Shown one piece after another: positions 54,948 through 64,000 of a stretch of 64,000 bases of DNA. Position numbers and translations under genes: made by a program. Numbering within the stretch: position 1 is the stretch's first letter; every line of letters begins with the position of its first letter. The notes below the pieces were generated by a model. That model saw nothing but the letters and a program-made list of their open reading frames with translations. It was not told where the DNA came from and ran no database searches. Source of the DNA: Ascarosepion bandense (taxonomy: Eukaryota > Mollusca > Cephalopoda > Sepiida > Sepiidae); NCBI GenBank assembly GCA_037127315.1, contig JBBBDQ010001270.1, positions 1,972,501 to 2,036,500 of the forward strand, written 5' to 3'.

Positions 54948-55150
54948 TTTCTTTCTTTCTTTCTTTCTTATTATTCACCTCGATCCTGTCTGATCTTCTT
55001 TCTTTCTTTCTTTCTTTCTGTCTTTCTTTCTTTGTATTCACCCCGATCCTGTCTGATCTTTCTTTTTTTCTTTCTTTCTTTCTTTCTTAGTATTCACCCC
55101 GACTCCTGTCTGATTTTTCTTTCTCTTTCTTTCTGTCTTTCTTCCTTATA
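54180..55150. repeat. pyrimidine-rich (TTTC)n minisatellite
   Basis: From 54487 on, a ~27-bp phrase (tattcaccccgatcctgtct then gatcttc) alternates with variable (ctttc)n runs: at 54487, 54597, 54664, 54719, 54777, 54885, 54970, 55034 and 55088. Before that, general ttttc-rich sequence. The FLSFFLSFF frames are artefacts. Confidence 0.93.
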
Positions 55151-55500
55151 TAATCATGTTGTTTACATTCTCCTCTCATCCAGTGATGCCAAAGTCGCTC
55201 CCAGATGTCATTTTTCTATTCGTTTCTGTAAAACATTGGCTGTCACTTTTATTCGATTTCTATAAACATTTCTTGTCAAGGAGAATAACATATAAATTTT
55301 ATCATCCGCATCTACAGAAATGAAAATAAAATAAATTTAAGACACAAAGCCAGAAAAAAAAAATGCTGGAACACAAGGGGAGATAATTCTTCATTTTCAT
55401 CATTTAAACTCTCGTTATTTTGCATAACTTAGTTGAATTTATCTTCCTTAATTTTGTACGCGGGAGAACGGAAAACGTGACACTGAATATCGCAGACAGC
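55151..55500. other. no recognised feature
   Basis: Ordinary AT-rich sequence. Confidence 0.45.
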
Positions 55501-55502
55501 GC

Positions 55503-55640
55503 ATCTCGGCGTGGTGAAATGGTTAGCGAGCTTGTCTCACTAGAACCTATTACAACTGATTAATGAGTTCGATCCTCAATGGATGCCCCAATTTTTCGTC
55601 CTTGTGCCACATCTAAGTGGTGCTTAAAATTTACTGAATT
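55503..55640 (+). mobile_element. tRNA-like SINE head (family D)
   Basis: tggtgaaatgg at 55512-55522 fits the A box and gttcgatcc at 55567-55575 fits the B box exactly. No complete cloverleaf or acceptor stem was found, and it continues into a non-tRNA body (ccttgtgccacatctaagtg), so a SINE is more likely than a tRNA gene. Confidence 0.6.
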
Positions 55641-55699
55641 TTGGAAGAAGAATCAGAATAGCAACCGATGTCACCCTAAAACTATATGCAAATAGCAAA

Positions 55700-55830
55700 A
55701 AAACAATATGAAAATAGTAGAAACATGTTTTGCAAAACCTATATTTCTATTGATTGAAGTCTCTTCTTCACATGCCAAGAGATTGTCTAGTATTCTTTGC
55801 CATATTAAAAAAAAGGTTATTTCTAGTTTC
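55700..55830 (-). mobile_element. RTE-like LINE fragment, very decayed
   Basis: Contains gagattgtctagtattctttgccatatt, similar to the 105-bp unit region of the LINE. Nothing else is clear. Confidence 0.5.
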
Positions 55831-55914
55831 ATTTCCTCTCCTCTTTTCATAACATTTCACGTGAAAATTTTAATATATTTCTATATGAATATTGTGCCAA
55901 AAAAAAAATCTTGT

Positions 55915-56185
55915 GGGGATTATACGTGATACCTGCTTGGGAGATCATGTCTCAAAAAAGATATGACTGACTTAGAAGAAGATTATCCCGAAGTAGGTTA
56001 CGATTACTTTCGGCAGTAGACTGTTTGCCAGCAATGGCAAACCCAATCTATTCTGTTATTTAACCCATAACTGGAGGGAAGAGACGGATTAATACCTTTC
56101 CCAAGAGTATTTGCGCGCAAGTGAAATCAGCTCCCCGATTCGTAGTTCCGAGCCGATATCCATTGCACCACAACGAACATTCTGT
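55915..56185 (-). mobile_element. SINE family A
   Basis: Minus strand from gttcgttgtggtgcaatgga head through tctcttccctccagttatg to the tail hairpin. Several changes. Confidence 0.82.
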
Positions 56186-56189
56186 TTTT

Positions 56190-56400
56190 AGGGTCCCTGA
56201 AAGCACGAGGTATTGTGGTATATGGTGAAATGCTTGCCGATGGATAGGTCCTTATGGTGTTAGGAAACATTCTAAAGAGTGATTGGGTCGTGTTTCTGAT
56301 TAGATAGTTATAAGATGACCAGCCTCAGATTTGTCACACCCCAAAACTTTGGTCTTGTGCCAAAATTGTAGTTTCCGCAATAAAACAAGCATTCATTGCC
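56190..56400 (+). repeat. interspersed repeat R7 (copy 3)
   Basis: Related to 21830-22028: gattgggtcgtgtttctgat, ggtcttgtgccaaaattgta and an aataaaaca end. Confidence 0.55.
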
Positions 56401-56649
56401 ATATAAACGTTCATCTATTTTTGCTTCTAACGAAATTGTTCTATATTGCTTAGCTTTCAAATAGCATCTTTCCCTATTCCAAAGCGAGTTAGAAATTCAG
56501 CAAGCTATATTTTGTGGTAAACAAAGCAAGTTCTAAATTTGAGAAATTCAAACACTGACTCATTGATTTTGTTAGAAATAAACAAATGTTTTTCTGTCAG
56601 TAGAAAACTAGAAAACATTTAAAAACAAAATAAAAAGGTTAGAATCGCA

Positions 56650-57240
56650 TCCGGGAGGGAATTCGCAAATGACATGTTCGGAACCACCCCCACCCTTGAA
56701 AAAAAAAACGAAATAAAAGAAGGAGCAAGTTCGACCGTCACCAGAGAGAACGGAGACGATCAATTAACACGTACCCTTGACAAACGTCAAGCGATCGTTG
56801 TTATTATTATTACCTCTCTCTTTCTCTTTCACCTCCTTCCTTTTCACCATTCATCATGAGCGATAACTTCAAAGACAATTTTACCTAACAATAAACGTTC
56901 ATACATACATATATACGTTCCTGCCTACGCACACATAAATTCACTCTTGCAAGGACAACTACGAACTCTTGGTACCCTTCACTTCTTAATTATTGTTTCT
57001 CATGAGCGTTTAACGTTTACCAATTCATGTTATTCTTTTCTATTAACAAATTTCTATTTAAACATACAAAAAGTACACTTTATTCTTCCACAAATCCATC
57101 TTCTGATAACCTTCTGATGATTCTGATAAAACCTGTAAGTTGTAGGAAATTTGGTTATGTTTGACACAAGGCCAATTTAATAAACATTAATCATCTCCCT
57201 ACTTCTTTAATTTATTCATCTGAATTATACAAAAGTAACG
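56650..57240 (+). repeat. interspersed repeat R5, partial and diverged
   Basis: Ends cttctgatgattctgataaa, tttgacacaaggcc and catctccctac, matching 30640-30770. The catacata-type microsatellite is also present (56900). Confidence 0.65.
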
Positions 57241-57264
57241 AGAGCTCGGAGAAAATGCTTTTTT

Positions 57265-57370
57265 TTCGTTTCCATTTTCTCTAAAACTTCATCGTTGCCC
57301 ATATGTTCTGTTTATGGCATTCTCAGCATCCTTCTGTATAGCCAAATTTTTGTTGTTTCAGTTTTCTTAT
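57265..57370 (-). mobile_element. RTE-like LINE small fragment
   Basis: catcgttgcccatatgttct and cagcatccttctgtatagcc match the WFYRRML..SNDEVL region on the minus strand. Confidence 0.6.
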
Positions 57371-57900
57371 GAACAATAAAAAGGCACTTATATATTTCAT
57401 ATTTGGAACTTTTACTAGTTACCAGTAAGCATCATATGCATTTCTTTTTCAAGTAAAGATCTCGAGCCCTTTTGCTTGGAGCACAAACCATAAATCGTGA
57501 ATGCCGTACGATAATCTCCTACATATTGATCACTACAAAAGATCAAACACACCCCAAGCAATCAGGCACCAGTCATACCGAAAACGGCTTGAAATGAAGC
57601 CAAATGACAGTATGCGTAAAGTTCGCTAAAACTTGTGCTAGGAATCGGGTAAGTACTGCGATAATTAAACAATCCTAACCCATTCTTACTGAGGAAGAGT
57701 GTTTTCTTTTTTCAATGAATGCTTTCTGTTTGTACACCGTTGCGATCCTAAGTGAATAAAAACTCAAATTAAGTTATATTTTTGGCCCAAATCGCCTTAA
57801 CGACATCGTATCCGCAGATGACTCGTGATAAACCCTAAAAGAAAACTGAAAGAATGAAATGACAAGATAGCGTCGAAGGGTCATTAGGGTAGTGAAATAT
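57371..57900. other. no recognised feature
   Basis: About 530 bp without recognisable genes or repeats. Confidence 0.45.
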
Positions 57901-57914
57901 ACCATTCAAAATGT

Positions 57915-58165
57915 AGTCAAAGTATTAAGAGAGAAAAAATTCATTAGAAACAAAGAAAAGCATATTTTTCTGTTATATAACTTTACGTCCGTACCACCCT
58001 CTTTGTAAGGTTGAATAATTACGAGATTATTATCCCAAGATTTTTGAAGGACCAAAACAAACATGAAAGAAATCGGGCACAACGGCAGAAACATTAGGAT
58101 AACAACAACAAAAATGAAGATATTCGACTTAATGTAAATAAGAATAACTTCTATTTTTACTATAG
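57915..58165 (+). repeat. repeat R8 (copy 1) fused to LINE trace
   Basis: 57915-57960 is LINE-like (attagaaacaaagaaaag). 57960-58165 is similar to 60655-60810 (ttttgaaggaccaa-acaaac / ttttgaaggatcaacacta; aaaatgaagatattcgactt / agatgaagacattagattt). Confidence 0.55.
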
Positions 58166-58194
58166 ACAAACCTAATAATAAAATTGAAATGTCC

Positions 58195-58800
58195 TTGTTC
58201 TCCATGTGACGTGTCCCTTCAGAACGTAGGCGATCATGAATATTCACTTGTCCATGTCTTATGTCGCTCTTAATGTTCCAGAAACTGAGTAAAGTACTAA
58301 CACACAGGAAAATTTCACTAGAAACAAAGAAAAGAGTGCTGGATTGCTATGTGATGTCAGTTCTTCAATACGGCAGTGAATGCTGGACAATATCATCGAA
58401 AATGAGGACAAAACTTGAAGCAGCGGAAATGTGGTTCTACAGAAGAATACTACGGATATCGTGGACTAAGCATGCAAGCAACAATGAGGTGTTGGAAAGA
58501 ATGGCAACAAAAAGGAAATTGATACTGAACATAAGGAAGAGACAACTGAAGCTCCTGGGACATTCAATAAGGAAGGAGAGCCTGGAGAACCTGATATTGA
58601 CTGGCCAGATAGAAGGAAAGAGAGACAGAGGAAGGCAGCGGATAACATATTTGCAGGGCCTGATCAGGTGGATGACGGAACGGGGGTTGCGAGTTGTAAC
58701 AGAAGCAAACATACTAAGAGCCACAAGGGATAGGTAGACGTGGAGAACCATGATTGCCTACGTCCTGAAGGGACAGGACACACATAGAAGAAGAAGAATG
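58195..58800. mobile_element. RTE-like LINE copies in inverted junction
   Basis: 58195-58272 is the last ~78 bp of the LINE in minus orientation (tccatgtgacgtgtcccttc). Directly joined is a plus-strand copy (58273-58800) with an open 158-codon stretch: FQKLSKVLTHRKISLETKKR, LQYGSECWTISSKMRTKLEA, WFYRRILRISW, LENLILTGQIEG, ending cacatagaagaagaagaa. Confidence 0.88.
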
Positions 58801-58884
58801 TTTTTCCTCTTAATATCTCCCCCCAAACCCCGCTCTGCCATCCTTGTGCCCATCAAATATGTCTTGACATACCTTATGGGGTTG

Positions 58885-59450
58885 AGCAAATGGATGACAG
58901 AGCGGAATTTGGGAGGGTTACCGTCCTTCAATTTGGCAGTGAATGCTGGACAATACCATCAAAGATGAAGGAAATACTTGAAGCATCTGAAATGTTGTTC
59001 TACAGAAGGATGCTACGAATCTCATGGATCGAGCATATGAGCAATAATGAGGTCTTGGAAATGATAGAAACAAAAAGGAAATTAATACTGAGCATCAGGA
59101 AGAGACAGCTGAAGTTCCTGGGACACGCAATGAGGAAAGAGGACCTGGAAAACCTGATACTAATAGGGCAGATAGAGGGAAAAAGAGACAGGGGAAAGCA
59201 ACGGATAACATATTTGAAGGACCTAATTAGGTGGATGGCAGAACGAGGATTGCACGGTGTAACAGGAGAAGGCGTGCTCAGAGCCACCAGGGATAGGGAA
59301 ACGTGGAAAGCCATGATCGCCTACGTTCTGAAGAGACAGATCACAAAGAAGAAGAAGAAGAAGAAGAACAGCGTGTAAGAATTACTAGGGAGAGGGAGAT
59401 GTGGAAGGTCATGATCGCCTACGTCCTGAAGAGTTATAGAAGAAGCTGAA
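58885..59450 (+). mobile_element. RTE-like LINE 3' fragment, open 162 codons, with (GAA)n tail and extra 3' end
   Basis: Frame 58890-59378: FGSECWTIPSKMKEILEASE, MLFYRRMLRISWIEHMSN, KRKLILSIRKRQLKFLGHAM, RKEDLENLILIGQIEGKRDR, RETWKAMIAYVLK. Tail aagaagaagaagaagaag at 59345-59368, then a second short LINE 3' end (gggagatgtggaaggtcatg, 59380-59450). Confidence 0.88.
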
Positions 59451-59499
59451 GTATGTATTAGTGCAATAGAGAAACTTCTATAATCGACGAACTTGCTAG

Positions 59500-59860
59500 G
59501 AGATTGTTCTTGTTCATGTTTCCGTGTCCTTTCAAGAAGAAGGTGAGCATGAACCTCCATTTACTACTGTCCCTGGTCGCTCTTAATATTTCCTCTTGGT
59601 ATCAGTCCCAAACCACGCTCCGCCAAGCCCATCGAATCCCGCATTGCTTTCCCTTTACCCGTCGTGTGAATATTAGATTCTCCAGACCCCACTTCCACAT
59701 TACGTGTCCTATGAATCTCAGTTGTCTCTTTCTGATGTGAAGTAAGGTTTCTTTTCTCGTTTGCAACCCCTCCAAAAACCTTATCGTTGCTTAGATGCTT
59801 GGTGCATGGTATCCTTAACATTTTGCTAAAGACATCGAATACGCAAATGGCACGTGACAG
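59500..59860 (-). mobile_element. RTE-like LINE fragment
   Basis: Minus strand: 3' end region (cgtgtcctttcaagaagaag), then LERLETR-like through IPCTKHLSNDKVFGGV and FSKMLRIP. Frames are broken. Confidence 0.8.
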
Positions 59861-59999
59861 TGTGGCGAATAAGAAATGAAGACTAAAAAGCATTTTGGCA
59901 AAACCCAACTAAAACGTATAAAGTAAAATTGTACACCCTCAAAAGTGGATTCAAACGACTAAATCATTTTGTTTAAAACCCAAACCATTGTAAATTTCA

Positions 60000-60470
60000 C
60001 AAGTTAGTGTGAAAAGCAAAATTCTGGATCCTAATTGGATAGCAAATAGAGAATTCATATATGACGTCAGTCAAACGTTTTTTCACACCTAAAGTAAAAA
60101 TGCTGGCTGGGGCCGGTTACATGATCAGATTAACTAGTTAAGGACATTCAGTGACCGGCCAAGACACAGAGCCAGATGGTGGCAGCGAGACGAAACTACT
60201 AAAATGTAACAGAAGAAACTTCTACAACCCGGACATAGGTCACTTCACACCTTGTTCTCTTTCTTCTTTCTCGTGTGCTGATTCATTTTACTTCTTCTCC
60301 ATTCAAAGACGTTCACACCAAACAAACGCTCACACATACATACATACATACGTACTTACGCATACACGAATATACTCTTTCAACAATTACTATTTTGACT
60401 TTTTCTACAACTCTTGATACCCTTGACTTTCTAATAGGGTTATTGGAATAGTGAAAGATGTCTTTTGAAA
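60000..60470 (+). repeat. interspersed repeat R5, partial
   Basis: caccttgttctctttcttct, tctcgtgtgctgattcattt and tacatacatacatacgtac blocks match 30340-30530. Confidence 0.65.
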
Positions 60471-60479
60471 CATAGACAC

Positions 60480-60625
60480 CTTTTAACACACTAACCATCC
60501 CATTCTCTCCAACTCTCCCCCTATGTACATCCTAACTCGTCTATCGCTCTGTGTAACCCTCTGCGCTATAGTGGAAGTGGAATGCCTTGCTTGGGGGTGA
60601 CATGATTAAAAAAAATAAGCAAATT
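60480..60625 (+). mobile_element. LINE2 3' tail
   Basis: Ends atgccttgcttgggggtgac then atgattaaaaaaa. Confidence 0.75.
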
Positions 60626-60654
60626 GTTAAGAAAACAAATAAATTCGTTACAAC

Positions 60655-60815
60655 AAAGAAAAGCGTGTTTATCGGATATATAATTTTAGGTCGTTACAAT
60701 CCTTACGAGATTACTCTCCAAAAAAATTTTGAAGGATCAACACTAACCTGAAGAAAACCGGACACAATTTTGTGATAATAACACCAAAGATGAAGACATT
60801 AGATTTCTGCCCCGA
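60655..60815 (+). repeat. repeat R8 (copy 2)
   Basis: Similar to 57960-58165; unclassified. Confidence 0.5.
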
Positions 60816-60827
60816 TCAACTTACACG

Positions 60828-61545
60828 TACTTTTTTTTTTTAATCATTTCACCCCGAGCAAGGCGGAAACGCCACTGATGTGCAGGGGGCTACATAAATG
60901 TAAAAAGATTAATTAGAAAAGAGTGAGGAGTACAAACTAGTTAGAAAGGAACAACAGAAAGCTGAGAAAGCAGGTGCGATGACAGATACATAGGTGGAGA
61001 GAAAGGGAAGGATGAGACTACTGATAAGAATGGAGTGGACGGAGAAAGGAACATAGCTCTTATTTCTCTTTACAGGAATCTTCCCATTACCTCATTTATC
61101 CCGTCCAATACCTTTACAATTAGGCATTATCCTTTACTCCTGATCTTTAAATGTATCTTCCAATTACCTCCCTTATCCCGTCCAATACTTCTACGATTAT
61201 CCATTTTTTTTTAAAATCATTTCACCCCGAGCAAGGCGGAAACGCCACTGATGTGCAGGGGGCTACATAAATGTAAAAAGATTAATTAGAAAAGAGTGAG
61301 GAGTACAAACTAGTTAGAAAGGAACAATAGAAAGCTGAGAAAGCAGGTGCGATGACAGATACATAGGTGGAGAGAAAGGGAAGGTTATACAGGGGAGGGG
61401 AGAGAGCTAGAGTCCAGTGGTTAGTAGATGAGTATTGACTTTGCATTTAAATTTCTGGAGGTCGTAGCCGTCAGGAAAGCAAGAATACGGGAGCGAGTTC
61501 CACAGGCGGGAAGTGCGAGAGAGGAAGCTCTCGCAATATTTCATT
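60828..61545 (-). mobile_element. LINE2 3' ends, duplicated block
   Basis: Two minus-strand LINE2 termini (tcatttcaccccgagcaagg at 60843 and 61216) with the linker block ggacgggataa between. The order mirrors 51866-52420 on the plus strand. The upper part (61430-61545) encodes RTSRLWNSLPYSCFP-like residues. Confidence 0.85.
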
Positions 61546-61754
61546 AATCTCCCCAGTGTAACTTGTTTGGTCTTTGCAGTTTTCTTTGAACTTTGATGTA
61601 ACCTTTAGTACTTTGGAGAGCTTGAACACTTTCTGGAAATTCCCAACTGATTTGTTATCACTTGTTATGTCAACACCACCTTCAAATCAACTTTAAAAGA
61701 ATTTGTTTTTTAATTCTCTCTTACAGGAATTTATAAAAAAAAGATTTCTATATT

Positions 61755-62190
61755 AAAATAATTTTAATTATTTACATCGTTCGGACTGTTGTCCTCATCT
61801 TTCTGCCATGTTAACGACATTTCGGCCGTTGCATGCTCCAGCCTTTTTCAGATGATTAGAATTTCGAACCGAACCCTTTATCACAGGTTGTCATTAAAGT
61901 CACATGGTCCAATGGATAAAAGCGTTCGTTAGATATAGTGATTTGACCCAAAGCAGTGGTGAAAAAAAACTTAGAAAGTTGATTTAAAGAGAGATGACTA
62001 AGACATCTGAAAGTGGCATAGCTCATGGAACGAGAACAATCTACGCCAGTGATCGAAATAAAGGGTTCAGTTCTAAATTTCAATCCCCTGAAGAAGGCCA
62101 AAACGTACAATATTTGAAACATCGGGAATATGTCAATAAAGATAAGGACAACAGTCCGAACAATGTAAATAATGTAAATACTAACTTATC
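61755..62190. repeat. PLE-like (subfamily 3) inverted pair
   Basis: 61760-61885 (minus) and 62030-62170 (plus) are inverted relatives: ggacaacagtccgaac, cctgaagaaggc and ataaagggttc blocks occur in both. Between them, 61913-61960 is tRNA-like (tggtccaatgg A box). Confidence 0.6.
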
Positions 62191-62554
62191 TCAGAAGTAC
62201 AGAAAAACATTAAAAGAATTTTTGAAAATTCTTTCTTAAAATAATTTTATGAAATTTGTTTTTTTTTTTAATTTTTTTCTCTGATTTGGTATCTTTCGCA
62301 ACGTTTTGAGAATAAAATTATTTAAATAATATTTTGGTTTGATTGCTTGGCCGGAATCTTTTAGACCGAAATGAAGTAAACATCAAATCTAAAGATTAAA
62401 TTTAGCTACTAGAATTATCGCATCAACTTTTTTTATTTCTTAATTTTCTTTAGCACATTTTTCAGGAATAAGACAAAATACTCATTATTTATTAATGGAT
62501 ATAGTTTTATGGGATATCAAATATAAATTTCGGATATTTACATAGATCTTCAGT
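62191..62554. other. no recognised feature
   Basis: AT-rich spacer. Confidence 0.45.
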
Positions 62555-62785
62555 TAGGGTTTGCGTTGAGGTGCAGTGGCTCGGAATGAGAAATCGGAGA
62601 GCCGTTTCGAATTTTAGCTGAATTCGTTGCATCCACTTACGCCAAAATACCCTTCGCTTTTCTCTCCAGCTGTGTATTAAATATCAGAACAGATTGGTTC
62701 TTTAAACTTCGGTTTGCAGCCGGTCTACCGCAGAAAGTAATGGCAACTTACAGCGGGAAAATCTTCTGTCCAGTCCGTTACGTTT
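62555..62785 (+). mobile_element. SINE family A, 3' truncated
   Basis: Head ttgcgttgaggtgcagtggc, then the central blocks (gtctaccgcagaaagtaatg) up to ttctgtccagtccgtta. Ends before the hairpin. Confidence 0.8.
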
Positions 62786-62839
62786 CTGTTGAGTGAGGAA
62801 AACTGAAGACACAATGGCAGAATAGTGATAACAACAACA

Positions 62840-63390
62840 ACCAACCGCCCGTGCATTGAATACTGCTGCCATATCTGGTCGGGTGCTCCTGTTATACACC
62901 TAGGGGTCCTTGACAAAATCCAACGGAAGAATATGGAATTTGATCGATACCGATTTGGCAGCTCGGATACAGTCACTTTCTCATCGGCGCTATGTGGCGT
63001 CTCTGTGTCTCTTCTACAGATACTTTCATGGCTTCTTCTCAGATGAACTTAACTCACTGGTACCCCTTATACATGAATTTACGCACTTCCCGCCTGTGAT
63101 ATTTCCTTTCGTTTACTTGTTTTCCCAACAGTAACACTGTTCAAGAATTCAAATGTAAAGTCAATAGTCATCTCCTATCTCACTAACTTGCATCCTCTCT
63201 CTCTCTCTCTCTTTCATGCTCCTTACTCCATCCATTCTACTCTCATCAGTATTTTCATCCTTCTCATACCCACTTCCTGACACCCTCTGTAACCTGTCAC
63301 TCTTTCTCATAACTTACCTCCTCTGTAACTCCTTGCTCAACAGTGGCAGTAAAATACCTTGCTTGTAGCGACACGATTATAAAAAAGAAA
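62840..63390 (+). mobile_element. LINE2 (Jockey/CR1-like) 3' fragment
   Basis: CIEYCCHIWSGAPVIHLGVL, DTDLAARIQSLSHRRYVASL, YFHGFFSDELNSLVPLI, deletion, 3' UTR with (CT)n at 63197-63212, terminus gcttgtagcgacacgattat. Confidence 0.85.
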
Positions 63391-63440
63391 AAAATTATCG
63401 CCCAAGCGTGTATCACATATGACACTTAACTGACTGATAT
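63390..63440 (+). mobile_element. SINE family A tail scrap
   Basis: atcgcccaagcgtgtatcac to cacttaactgactgat only. Confidence 0.7.
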
Positions 63441-63599
63441 AATTCTTAACCGAAAAAAAAAAATACAGAAAAAACACGAAGTGAAACGAAATGTTTTCCC
63501 TTGACGCTGTTAATTTTTATACACTCCACGAGAAATTTTATTGTTATAGAAAATTATTTTTATAATATTTATATAATGGTTTGGCGATTAGAGACTCTT

Positions 63600-63790
63600 G
63601 ATAAAATTTAAAGATCCTGGATAGAATCCGTAGAATAATCTGCAATGTTATTGGTCCTGACCTGACATTATGGCTTGTGCCTCTTTCCCGCCGTCATAAC
63701 GTAGCGTCTCTGTAGCTTTACGATAAATACTTTAATGGTAATTGTTATGGTGAATGTTCCTCTATGGTACCTAGGCGTTAAGAATTTAAG
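63600..63790 (+). mobile_element. LINE2-related fragment, diverged subfamily
   Basis: Frame pieces ILDRIRRIICNVIGPDL and RRHNVASL align with the LINE2 C-terminal domain. Probably the same subfamily as 47430-47735. Confidence 0.65.
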
Positions 63791-63804
63791 CACAGTTCCT
63801 TATT

Positions 63805-63930
63805 GGCGCCGCAGAAAGCAATGGCGACCTATTGCAGGATAATCTTCTGCCCGGTCAGTCATGTCTCTTTCGAAACATGATCGCCCAAAGCGTGCATACC
63901 GTATGGCACTCAACTGAACTGACCTTATTG
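63805..63930 (+). mobile_element. SINE family A, 3' part
   Basis: From cgccgcagaaagcaatggcg to the tail hairpin (tcatgtctctttcgaaacatga) and actcaactgaactgac end. Inserted in the LINE2-related sequence, which resumes after 63930. Confidence 0.82.
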
Positions 63931-64000
63931 GCGGCAAGTTTTCATCAATTTATTTTTGAAATAGCTAGATGTAACCGAAGGTTCTATGCTAATAGTTTCT

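Noticed and set aside
55503..55580. True tRNA gene
   Set aside because: A and B boxes are good, but no complete acceptor stem was found and the sequence continues as a SINE-like body.

Overview
This 64-kb window is animal nuclear DNA made almost entirely of repeats. Its one host gene is a metabotropic glutamate receptor (mGluR) on the minus strand. Two exons are visible (45567-45810, then 34895-35093). Both have consensus splice sites, their phases match, and they are separated by a 10.47-kb intron. The neighbouring exons lie outside the window. The mGluR type, the giant repeat-filled intron, and the mix of transposons (RTE-type and Jockey/CR1-like LINEs, tRNA-derived SINEs, Penelope-like elements, Tc1-type MITEs, long microsatellites) suggest a mollusc, probably a coleoid cephalopod such as an octopus. 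The taxon is an inference.

Layout. 0-7.8 kb: a GATA microsatellite, a 31-bp satellite of about 90 units, and RTE-like LINE pieces, one of which contains a 105-bp tandem array made from the LINE's own coding sequence. 7.8-11.5 kb: a purine-rich GAAA tract and a satellite with a ~345-bp higher-order repeat. 11.6-19.3 kb: a mosaic of LINE fragments, MITEs, SINEs and a Tc1 transposase fragment, including a small tRNA-headed element that carries what reads as a complete type I hammerhead ribozyme (12907-12963). 19.4-34.7 kb: LINE2 fragments, Penelope-like (PLE) terminal repeats next to (TA)n, an LTR-like pair with nested insertions, and a MITE. 34.9-45.8 kb: the two mGluR exons and their intron, which holds a 78-bp satellite, a 292-codon reverse-transcriptase fragment, MITEs, PLE pieces and a second, decayed copy of the hammerhead element. 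45.9-64 kb: mostly LINE2 and RTE-like fragments, a 172-bp tandem array made from LINE2 coding sequence, a TTTC minisatellite and more SINEs.

Nothing in the window forms an operon-like or multi-gene system. The most interesting signal is the hammerhead element at 12.66-12.96 kb. It has a tRNA-like Pol III head, all three hammerhead stems with an intact core, a (TA)n 3' flank, and a related two-site copy at 44.61-44.95 kb. This resembles the retrozyme and Sm-alpha-type hammerhead retroelements known from other animals, and PLE fragments that could supply reverse transcriptase lie in the same window. Most remaining open frames are chance products of in-frame satellites or low-complexity DNA.
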